Shown here: positions 36,178-46,184 of the stretch, piece by piece | How the letters are laid out: the number at the start of each line of letters is the position of its first letter | How positions within the stretch are numbered: position 1 is the stretch's first letter | Assembly: GCA_036417435.1 (NCBI GenBank) | Contig: CM070919.1 | Coordinates: 36,138,318 to 36,202,317, forward strand | DNA length: 64,000 bases | Direction of reading: 5' to 3' | Source of the DNA: Inia geoffrensis | Taxonomy: Eukaryota > Chordata > Mammalia > Artiodactyla > Iniidae | Program-made: the position numbers and the translations under genes | The notes under the pieces: model-generated | Seen by the model: the letters and a program-made list of their open reading frames with translations, nothing else | Database searches by the model: none | Told to the model about the DNA's origin: nothing

Positions 36178-36484
36178 CTCTCCCTCCCTCCCTCTTTCCC
36201 TCTCTCTGTCTCCCTCCCTCTTCCCTCTCTCTCCGTCTCTCCCTCTCTCCGTCCTTCTCTCTCCTTCTCTCTCTCTCTCTCCCTCTCTGTCTCCTCTCTC
36301 CCTCTCTCTCTCCTTCTCTCTCCCTCTCTTTCTCTCTCTCTTTCTCCCTCCCTTTCTCTCTCTCTCTCTCTCCCTCCCTCTCTCTTTCCCTCTCTCCCTC
36401 CCTCTCTCCGTCTCTCCCTCTCTTTCTCCCTCTCTCTGTCCTTCTCTCTCCCTCTCTCTCTCCTCTCTCTCTCTCCGTCTCTCG
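36178..36484. repeat. 306-bp polypyrimidine (CCCTCT)n-like tract
   Basis: Almost pure C/T on the plus strand, interrupted only by scattered single G in TGT or CGT. It is a degenerate mix of CTCT, CCCT and TTCT units. Its reverse strand reads as an Arg/Glu-rich open frame. It lies immediately upstream of the presumed first exon and could adopt triplex (H-DNA) structure. Confidence 0.95.
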
Positions 36485-36913
36485 CGGACACGTGTACGCG
36501 CCTGGGCTCGGGCACTCTCGGCCCGGCGCGTCCCCTCGCCACACCGTTAAGGTCCCGGCCCGCCCGCCCTGCCCCCGTCCTCGTCCCCTCCCCCGCCGCC
36601 TCCATCCTCGGGCTCCCTGGCGGCCCCGGGAGCGAAAACGCCGGCCCCGCCTCGCCTGCCGCGCGGGGGAGGGGGGCGGAGGGGCGGGCGGGCGGGCGAG
36701 GGGGGAGCGCGGGGGAGACGAGAAAGTGAACTCCGCGGCGCCCGGCGCGCGCTGCCCCTCGCCGCGTCCCTCGGCGCCGGGCCGGGAAGGAAGTTGTAAC
36801 GCCCCGCGCGCCCCGCCCGCCCCCCCCGGCGGGTCCCCCCGCGCCCGGCTCCTCGAACGCGGCCCGGGGCTGTGCGCGCGCGCTGCTCGGGTGGACGCGG
36901 CGGGCAGAGCGCG
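36485..36913 (+). other. Probable non-coding first exon and core promoter of an unidentified gene
   Basis: A GC-rich segment with no ATG on the plus strand ends in a strong donor, GCG/GTAAGTG, with the intron starting at 36,914. GC boxes (GGGGCGGAGGGGCGGGCGGG around 36,673-36,692) lie within it, so transcription probably starts inside this interval or just downstream of the GC boxes; the exact start cannot be read. The absence of ATG fits a 5' UTR exon followed by a long intron, as in many developmental regulators. No coding exon is seen to the right, so the coding part would start beyond the window or in a small exon I cannot distinguish. Gene identity unknown. Confidence 0.5.
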
Positions 36914-37500
36914 GTAAGTGCGGCGCCGCCGCCGGCGCGCCCTCCTTCCTTTCGGGGGCCCGGGCCCGGGCCGCGGCGCCGGGGGGGGGGCGGGGGGCGG
37001 GCTGTCCCCGGGGCCGGCCGCCGGCCCCCGCCCCGCCCTCGCGTCGGCCCGGTTCCCGGGGACGTGGACCCGCGCCTCCGCCAGCGCCCGCCGAGCCACG
37101 CTGGGGCGGAGCGGAGGGCGGGGACGCTGCCCGGAGCGGCGGGCCTCGACGGGACTCGAGCTGAGAAGCCCGGACGAGGCTGGAGGCGGGCACGCGGGTG
37201 TCCCGAGGCGGGCGCTTGAGCGCCCAGAGGCCGAGGCGCCTGCAGCTCGGGGTCCAAGTCCGCGTCGCGCGGGCCGGCGGGCTAGGGGGTCTTTACGGCG
37301 GCTTCCGGGAGCCGAGGCGACACCTCGGCGGCTCGCGGGCCGTTCTCACCGCCGCGCCTTCAGGGCGCTTGTGGGGTGACCTGCCGCTAAGGCTCGCCGC
37401 GGAGGAAGGGTAAGGAGGAATTCCGGCGGGTGACACCGCCAGGACTTGTGGTTTCCGAAGTCCTTGTGATTTAGAGCTAGAGGGAAGTTTCCAGGGACTT

Positions 37501-37509
37501 CGGGGTGAG
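37501..37509 (+). other. Possible alternative splice donor
   Basis: CGG/GGTGAGCG near 37,502 is a donor-like sequence at the right edge of the CpG island. It could end a longer or alternative first exon. No transcript evidence. Confidence 0.2.
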
Positions 37510-37866
37510 CGCGGTGGAAGTGAAGGGGGCGAGCGCTGTCCAAACACTTTTTACAGCGCCCCAGACGGCTGAGATGCCGAGAAGAGGACTGTGTCTTCAT
37601 GATACTCTCTTTCTTATCTTCTGGCAATGTATTTGTCAGACATTTGCAGGCTCTGGCAGAATCCACTGGGTGGTCTTTTCACTCTAAATAGAAATATGTT
37701 CAGGCATATTACCTTTCCCTTCTGTTGTCAAAAGAAGGAGAAAAAAAAAAAAGACAGGACTGGCATCTTTGGAGAGCTTGGAAGAGTATCCCAAAAGATG
37801 GTTACTGCAACTGAACAGTACTTGGTGATTTGATTCCTTTCGTGAATTTGTTTAAAATACGATACA

Positions 37867-37867
<1 letters not shown>

Positions 37868-37915
<48 letters not shown>

Positions 37916-37937
37916 CACACACAGGCACACACACACA
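37868..37937. repeat. (CA)n microsatellite, imperfect right end
   Basis: About 46 bases of pure CA, followed by two ACAGGCAC interruptions and more CA. Confidence 0.98.
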
Positions 37938-40900
37938 TCTCCCAGTTGCCTGCATGGAGAAGTACTTGTAGTCTTTCTAGTATATCAGGAACAGAGTTTA
38001 GAATTAAGAGTAACTGTGTAATTAATCATTATAGGTTTTAATGTTTCAGTTGAAACAAAAGATTTTACAGATATGCCAACAATCTTGCTTTGTGCATTCC
38101 TTAATATGTTCATTAATTATCTACTTCTAGCTTGTATTTCTTAGTATATGGCATTCTTGGAAGAGCCTTGAAACTTTCGATTTGTGATTCTAAATGCAGA
38201 GCAAATATTTAATTCTTGCTCTAAGAGTGAGAGGCTAGTTCAGTAATATGACTTGCTAATCCCACTTTAAAATGTCATGGCATTCACAAATTATTCCTAA
38301 ATTCTTTAAGGGGGGGGGGTTATAATGAGCTTAGTTATTCTATTTTGTATTTCAGGATTATGTGTATCTCTCTTCCTGTTGCATTTTCCTTAAGTCTTTT
38401 TTCTTTGATGAATTTTTTAATATTCCTCTTATTCAAAGGTACTATTTTTTGCTAGTAGTAAATATATTTTTAATTTTTAGAAGAATATCAGGAAAAGTAG
38501 TTCCTTTGAGTAAGACAAATATATTGTACATATACTACACAATTTTAATGAAAAATGTACTTATATGCTAATAACTATAGGAGTGCTTATATATTTGGAA
38601 AATACATTAGTATCCTCTGCCAGTAGCATCCATATTAGCCACGCATAAACAGAGAACGTCGACCCTAATGAGGATTGCTTGGTTATTTAAAATAAAGCAG
38701 ATAAATTTATAGTAGAATTCCGAGTACTTATTTTTCAAAATTGAATCATTTTGCATGGCTCTGTTTATTTTCTGGAAAGACATGTTTTAGGTCAATTACA
38801 GAGGCTTTTCTTATTATGATCTTGGAGGCGTGTCATGAGTCTTTTTGGCTAGAAAAGGGAACAACGTGCTTCATTAGGCCGAGGACAAAGAAAGATAAGG
38901 ATGCTTACCTTTGCATAGAAGAAAGCACTTAAATAGAGTGAAAGTTGTGAATTTATTTGGAAAGAAAATAGCTAAACAGTAATCATCCAGTTGGCAAGTT
39001 CAAGCTGGTCTTTCTTATCTTTGCTTCTGAGAACCAAGAGTAATTTTTCTCTTCGTAAAGAGTCGAGCAAATAAGAAACCAGACAAAAGTGTATGCCTGT
39101 CGTTGTGAGCAGAATGTGCTATCGGAAATACCTGATCAACCTTGAGCTGGATGTACAAAAAATGATATTTTTGCCGTAGCTGTGAGAGTGTTTGGAAACG
39201 CTGAGGTCTGTCCTTTCTACAACGGTGCTGGGAAGTAAGTCCTGAGGATGGCCAGAGTCTGCTAGAAAGCCACCATGAAGACAACTTTGTTAGTTTATTA
39301 ATATTGATTATTTTAATATACTTACCTCCTTCCTATTAAACTTTATTTCTCCCTTTAAAAATTTGATATCTGGGTGGCTGAGGAATGTCATCAAGGTATT
39401 ATACTTACGTGAGTCAGTGTATTCAGCAGCATTAATGAACTGTCTGCTCTTTTCTTGAAGATATGCTGTAGAAATCTGTTAAGCATGTTCAGGTACACGT
39501 TGCTTATCTAACAATGTTTCATTTGATAGTCAAATGTCCATTTTGACTTTCAGGACATACTTTTTTTTTTTTTTTTTACTTACATGGAGAATATCAGGAA
39601 AGAATACAGTAACTTGCTATCAGACTTTTACTCTGATCCGCAATCAATCATACATCCCTTTGAATTTTTTCAGTTAAACTTGTATTTGTTTTATAAAGTA
39701 GAACGAGAGTGGAGAAGAATTTCACACGCATTCACAATAAAGACGTGTAACAAAAAGCTAGTACAATAATGCCATGCTACTGAGAAGTTTCAGCAAGTGA
39801 AGTCTTAAATATTATGTCACGTAAGCTTCTTTGAGGACACATTCAGAACGTGATTTTGGAGATACCGGCTATTTTAAGAGTCCCGATTGGCACTTTTATG
39901 AGTAACAAAAAAAAAAAAAAAGATTTCTTAGTTTCAAAACTGATTAATTGTTGTGTCTTATAAAAACTGATTTATTTTATACTTTTTTATACCAAGCATT
40001 ACCATTATGAAGCTCTCCTTCTAATTGAGATTAATGTTTCTGAGCAAAGGAGTGGTTTGGAGAGCTGCATTCATTTTGAGTGCTGTTGTAATCAGTTTTA
40101 GATACAGCATTCCACAGTGGACCAGTTTGCATCGAAACCTGCCTTATTATGTAGAATTAACTTGTTGGTGATTGATAGTAATACTTCCACATCCTGAGAA
40201 GTCATTTGTTTCCAAACAAGCGTGATGGTTTGTACGAATTTCAAAATATTACTTCTCGTCGTTAAAACATCCTTTGGGAGACCTAATTTGAACTTTCTCT
40301 GCGAACTAGATAAAGCATGCAGAAGCAATTCATTAATACATTTTCAACTAAAGTAGCCTTTTTCCCCCCAGTACAATATGTCTCAAGGTGTGCTTTCTCG
40401 CTCATCGAAAGGTTTTATCATCTTTTGGGTCATAAATGGTGAGTGTTGTACATTTAGGTTATTTCCTTTTTTGTTTATATCAATATCCTAGTCGAGTGTT
40501 TAAGGATTTCTTAAAATTGTAGATCTGCATCTCGCGCGTGGCTGATAACTAATTTCACAAGGTGGTAGGTATAATCCTGACCATGAGGGGTAGTGCCTGT
40601 GGAGGTTATTGTCCATCCTCTTTGGAAACCTGGGAAGGCGGTGAATGGCGCTGTCCCTGCGGCGCTGTTTGCCTTGGTGTCTTCGTTGTGTCTCTAGCCG
40701 GCTCCAGCCTGATCAGCGTTTGATTCTTGCCTGAAAGACCACGTTCAGACCCTCTTGGCCGCGTAGCTTACTGTGCTACGTGCTTATCGTCGCGATAAAA
40801 TAAAGTATTAAAAGCATAGACTATAAGATTACTACAGATAAGTATTCTAACATAGCCGTGGTGTGCAGGATATTTAAATAAGGATGGAACCGCTTTGTAG

Positions 40901-42024
40901 GTCCATGTGAAGTTCCACAGTGACGCTGCTCTTTGCTTTCAGGAAGAAAAAACTTGGTGGGAAACATGTTTATTGTATTTTAACTTTCCTCTGTATAAGA
41001 CTCATAGATTATGTACATTGAATCAGTGTTTTTCCAGCTAAGAACATTCATTTAAAACACTTTTAATACTAAAATAGTTCACTTAAATAGCCATTTTCAA
41101 AGCATTTTTTTTTTAGCCAGCCATTAGAATGTGAACTCTCAAAGCGGAGAAACATGCTCTAAGATATACAGATAGTGTATATACTAAAACTACTGTAGGA
41201 CTCACTAATTTGAAAGAATTTTGATAAAATTTTTTTATGGTTTTGATTCAGTAACTCTGATAACTGGCTAGTTAGAACAGCTACATAGTAGTCTCATAAA
41301 AGAGAACATCTACTCAAACGTGTTTGTACTTTAAATAAGTCACTGTACAAATTAATGTCAGCATCATGGAATATACTCACGAGCCATGTAAATAAAGGAT
41401 TGAAACCATCTCAGATATCATATAATGATGATGATGGTGATGTTGATGACAGTAATGGTGAGACTTTTACTGCCCCGTTGGTAACTTTTGCAGTCTTGGA
41501 AGGGCTAGTCGTGACTTTTCAAACAAGTTCGTGATAGGTGGCAGTCTTAACTGAGTTCCATGGCTTCAGTGAAATAATAGATGGTTCTAATGCAATAAGC
41601 AGCATGTGTAGAATGGAGTGTATCGTATTATCAAACTATGGTTGCATTCTTTATTGTACATTAGGAGTTAACAACCAATTAATGGAGATGTGGCAGTTTA
41701 AAAGTCATTTTCCCTACATCTGTGGTCCTCTGGCTTACCCGGAGCATGCAAAACAGAGAACATCCCTTTTGAAAGTGAAGTGTTTTGGAAAAAATAAGTG
41801 CATATATTCACACTTGGAAGTTCATGGTCCTCCATGATGTGAAAGTTAGTGTGGGATTCTGTGTGTTGATAAGGTGTTTTCAGGTATTGCAGGAGTAGGG
41901 ATGATGTGACTTGGGTTTCCAGGGGAGAGAATCATGCTACTTAGTAATAATCATATTATCAGGTTATTTCATAATAAAAATTTTATAACTGGGTCTACTG
42001 GGCCTCTGCCTCAAAACCAAAAGG

Positions 42025-42060
42025 AGAGAGAGAGAGAGAGAGAGAGAAGTGGGGAGAGGA
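42025..42060. repeat. (GA)n microsatellite
   Basis: About 24 bases of GA followed by a GGGGAGAGGAAGAGGAG purine run. Confidence 0.9.
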
Positions 42061-42851
42061 AGAGGAGACAATATGAATATGAATATCTTAGGATGTGATG
42101 GTCCTTTGAAGCATTTTCTGTGTGTGGCAGCGTATTTGACAGGAAAAGCAATCTATAAACGGCATATATGGTCATTTAATGTTAATTGGGTAAGTACAGG
42201 AGAAAATTAACTTCTAAATTGTTTTCACTTTAAGTATGTGCGTTTTAGATCCCTGCAAGAGAATATGAACTTCGTTGGTTTTTTTTAAAAAAATTCATCG
42301 AAGGAATTCTAAATACTGTATATGGTTCATCATGTTGACGGGGAAAAGGAAACATATTAACAGCTCTGTTTTATAGGTGTACTTCCTTTGTATATGGGAC
42401 TAAACACCAACTTACAACTTGTATGTAGAGACTTACAAAAAACATTCTGATTATTTTAAAGCATCGTTTGGGAGGTAACTTACAAGGTCACTTATCTTGA
42501 AGATAAGGCTCATAACCAGTATCTTTCAGTCATTCTGTCATTTTGTCCATGATCAGTTATACTTGCCAGAATTGTTGTGATAATTCCTCTTGAGATGGCC
42601 ACAATTTAGACAGAAATAGCGGCTTGGTAATGACTGTCTTCCTTCAGTCAGGCTCTGAAACGTTTCTGAATAGTAAGATGATGTGAATTTGTGATCCCTA
42701 CTTCCCCCAGCAGAAAAAAGAAAAGAAAAGAAAAGCTAATCTCTTATTAGAGTGGATGATTTCATCTCGAGTGAAGCTCAATGAATCTCTCATGGTTAGA
42801 ATTGTGGACCTCCTGTCAGTGTGCGGGAGTGAGGTGTCTTTTTGATAACAG

Positions 42852-42977
42852 GGGCGTTTCCAGAGAAGAGGTCCTTCTTTCCTCAAGAGCATGTCCAGCA
42901 CCTACATGTTCAGCATCTGGCTTGCATACTGAGAGGTATCATAGGAGAGCTCGTGGACTTGGACCACACCCTGGAAG
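42852..42977 (+). other. Weak candidate exon
   Basis: It ends at a donor-like CTGGAAG/GTATGT and begins after AACAG. One frame is open, encoding about 40 residues including HLACILRGIIGELVDLDH. The acceptor has only a short pyrimidine tract, and the protein fragment is not recognised. It could be the second exon of the CpG-island gene or chance. Confidence 0.12.
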
Positions 42978-44688
42978 GTATGTCCTGCAGAGAGTCACAA
43001 GACAAGACTGAAATGACTTTCATTTAATTTTTAATTTTTCACGCAACAAGAAACGCATGAAGTATTTTAATGGGTTTGCAGGAAGCACATGCAACTGAGT
43101 TCATGTTGGGATGTGTTTGTTTCGGTAGTTATCATAGTGAACCTATTGAAAAGTCTACTTGTTTTTTATCCTCCATCTACCAAAAGCTCTTTTAAAGTGT
43201 AACATCTCTGCTAATACTTTTATCAGAGAATTCGGAATTTGTCAACGTGGAGGTGGGAAAAATTGGCAGGGGATTGGTTCTTTCAAATAGCTCTTAAAAC
43301 AACAAAAACAGCTGGCACAGGGCTTGTCACTTAAAGCAATTATGAAAACCAGGAGAAGACAGATATAAAATTTATTTCTTCAGCATTTATAATAACTTCC
43401 AGCTAAAGGAAGCTGCCGTCAGTCCAGTAGTTCTAGAAGAACAAATGTGTGACTTTTAGTTTTCCTCTGAAGAACAACAGAAAAAAGTGTCATGAACAGC
43501 GTTATTACATTTTTATAAGCAAAAAAATGAATATTGGAAAATGTAAATTCTTTTCTCTTACATTTCGTGTAATGAGAATAATAAAGGTAGGAAAAATACC
43601 GCAAACAATAACTAATCTAGTCATTTAAATAGAGAAAAGTGACTCAGCCCTAATAGCGGAAAGGAATAAAAGCTATAGTGCACCCAACCACGTTTTGTCT
43701 CTTGACTGTCACAGATGTTAAGGCATCCTTCTTACAGGGCTGTTGCTGAATTTTGTGATGGTATCAGTGATCCTTGTAGAGTAACTCAGTATAATCCAAA
43801 TAACTAAAATGTTAACCCTTTTCATGTTCACTAATATTTAAGAGACATTTTCCTAAAGAAGTAGAATATGCTTTTGAAAATAGCCACACCTTCTAGGAAA
43901 AAGAGACCATGTTTGTCACCTTACAAAGCTGTTGATGACTTTGGATCCAGGAAGGGGTGAAGGTTGAAGTGAACTTCTTGCCCGATATTATCCTTCAGGT
44001 TAGAGCGTTTTCCCTCTATAATATATTCCTAAGTTTGTATTTCTACTTTGAGTTCATTTTCAACTTGCCTTTCTCCTGTGAAGCTGTTAGCATATTTAAC
44101 ATTTGAAATAAATTTTAATTTAAACAAAAATAAAAGTTACGACACTCAGGTAAGGTGTACCTGTCAGACCAGAGTTGAATCCTCACTTTGAGTACATTTT
44201 TTGTCTTTGCATAACTTTTTCTTGCCAAATATTAATAGAATAGGCTGCCCTGTATTTCCTGTGATTAAAAAATCAAATAGAGCAAACTTCTTCCTTCATA
44301 CAGTCCCTAGAAAATACAGTCTCTGAAAGAGAAGACTCTGGTATCATAAACATTTTGTAAATAGTGTTGGCATGTTGATTTGCCAATAAAATCCTTTTTC
44401 TTTGTTACTAATTTTAAAAATTACATGTGTAGCAGGGCCTTTGAATCAATACTTTATGAAAGATAAAATACTTTAATATTTGCTATCCTGTGTTTTGATG
44501 GTGATATAATTTTCTTCTGTGTTGTTTTAATTTGTATGACATTAGGTGGTGTAGTATGTGTATAGTGTTATTACTTTCAAGGCAAATATATCATTGCAAA
44601 GGATGAAATTTTAAAATTAAATTTATTAAAAAAAAACCTTTTTGTAAACATTTGAAGCATAATAAATTGTAGTTTAAAATGCAGCCTC

Positions 44689-44907
44689 GGGCTTCCCTGG
44701 TGGCACAGTGGTTGAGAGTCCGCCTGCCGATGCAGGGGACACGGGTTCGTGCCCCGGTCCGGGAAGATCCCACATGCCACGGAGCGGCGGGGCCCGTGAG
44801 CCATGCCCACTGGGCCTGCGCGTCTGGAGCCTGTGCTCCGCAACGGGAGAGGCCACAACAGTGAGAGGCCTGTGTACCACCAAAAAAAAAAAAAAAAAAA
44901 AAAAAAT
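44689..44907 (+). mobile_element. CHR-family SINE, short cetacean form
   Basis: Full-length sense copy with a tail of about 25 A. Target-site duplication TGCAGCCTC lies at 44,680-44,688 and 44,908-44,916. Young. Confidence 0.97.
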
Positions 44908-44916
44908 TGCAGCCTC

Positions 44917-45885
44917 AAACAAAAAAAGTCCTCATTTTATATTTTTTCAAATTCAAATATTGTTTTACTAATATGTGTGTGTGTAAATAAACTTTACACT
45001 TACAGCTTTTATCTTTTATATATGTTTCCACTAATCACAACTTCAGATTTGTGTTTATATGGATACTATGCTCTGTAGTCTATAATTAAGGGGTTTTAAA
45101 ATATTAGTAATCAAAACATGCACTAACTCCAGTCTAAGTTTTTAAAGAAACCTAAAAGGAATTAAGACGATTAGATAAATCTGGTGTTCTAGAAATCATA
45201 AAAATACTTTGATTTAACGAATATCCCATTTTACATAATCAAGACACTTGGAGAGTATTCCTTAATACATATGTGTGCAATGTCCACACAGATGACGACA
45301 AAGTTACATGTTACAAAAATGAAAGATGAATGATGTATTTATATTCTCGTCCTTAAGTTGCCCAGCATGAATTTGTAAAATCAATGTTATATTTTAAGAT
45401 ACATCATTTATTGATATTCTAGTTTCAAGTCATCTCAGTAAAATTCATATAACCTTGCATTTCATTTAACTGTGATGTTAGCAAGTTGGATCAGCCTTGA
45501 ATCAGTATAGCCAATAACAGAAGTCTAATCTCTTTCTCTTGAAGTTTTATATAAAATCTGCACCTTCCAATAAAACAGTTCCACTCTACAATGTAGGTGT
45601 GTGGTATCTCTACGAACGAGGGAGCTGAAGGGGAGGACACGTGCTCGTTTTGTAAGGTGCCATCAATTAATTCTCCTCACATCATCGGATGAGAGTAGCT
45701 TTTAAAAACTGCGTTGTGCTTCAGATAGGAATTTTAACAGATCAAGGTTGTGAATTTTATATTTAGCTATCAGCAAATGATAATGTGAGTTAACACAGAT
45801 CATTAACGTATCACATCTTAAATGTATCTGTTTATCACGTTTAAGGTATACGGATTGGTTGTGTAGTTACCACTTGAGCTTTGAC
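44917..45885. other. Unique AT-rich DNA, nothing recognised
   Basis: No repeat, RNA gene or exon is recognised. Confidence 0.5.
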
Positions 45886-45894
45886 AAGGCTATA

Positions 45895-46175
45895 TTCTCT
45901 CTTCTGGGACAAAGTGCGAGAGTGGCAGGGACATATATACGCTACCAAATGTAAGATAGATAGCTAGTGGGAAGCAGCCGCATAGCACAGGGAGATCAGC
46001 TCGGTGCTTTGTGATGGCCTGGAGGGGTGGGATAGGGAGGGTGGGAGGGAGACGCAAGAGGGAGGAGATATGGGGATATATGTATTCGTATAGCTGATTC
46101 ACTTTGTTATACAGCAGAAATTAACACACCACTGTAAAGCAATTATACTCCAATAAAGATGTTAAAAAAAAAAAA
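45895..46175 (+). mobile_element. L1 3' tail insertion, ~280 bp
   Basis: Sense L1 3' UTR with the G-rich run GGGAGGGTGGGAGGGAG, 'gcaattatactccaataaag' and about 14 terminal A. The target-site duplication AAGGCTATA is at 45,886-45,894 and 46,176-46,184. It extends further 5' than the tails at 13,969 and 14,612. Confidence 0.95.
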
Positions 46176-46184
46176 AAGGCTATA

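Larger units (their letters stand above)
32600..37570. promoter_or_regulatory. Large composite CpG island
   Basis: CpG- and GC-rich DNA spans about 5 kb, with dense cores at about 32,690-33,620, 34,780-35,070 and 35,640-37,420, separated by less GC-rich saddles. Islands of this size usually mark an unmethylated promoter of a widely or developmentally expressed gene. The strongest promoter signals are at the right: an inverted CCAAT box, GC boxes and a splice donor. Long open frames on both strands here follow from the scarcity of stop codons in GC-rich DNA and are not proposed as genes. Confidence 0.9.
37940..44688. other. 6.7 kb presumed intron, no SINE/LINE recognised
   Basis: AT-rich unique DNA. 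It contains homopolymers (G at 38,310-38,319, T at 39,559-39,577, A at 39,907-39,921), a short GAT-rich run near 41,425-41,450 and a GA microsatellite. A weak exon candidate lies at 42,852-42,977. If the CpG-island gene runs rightward, this is the start of its first intron. Confidence 0.5.

Noticed and set aside
35870..37099. 409-codon minus-strand open frame rich in Arg/Glu/Gly
   Set aside because: Its repetitive RERER centre is the reverse of the polypyrimidine tract and the rest is GC-rich DNA where stops are rare. No domain or splice signals support it.
36105..37193. 362-codon minus-strand frame overlapping the previous one
   Set aside because: Another frame of the same GC- and GA-rich DNA; overlapping long frames on both strands indicate composition, not coding.
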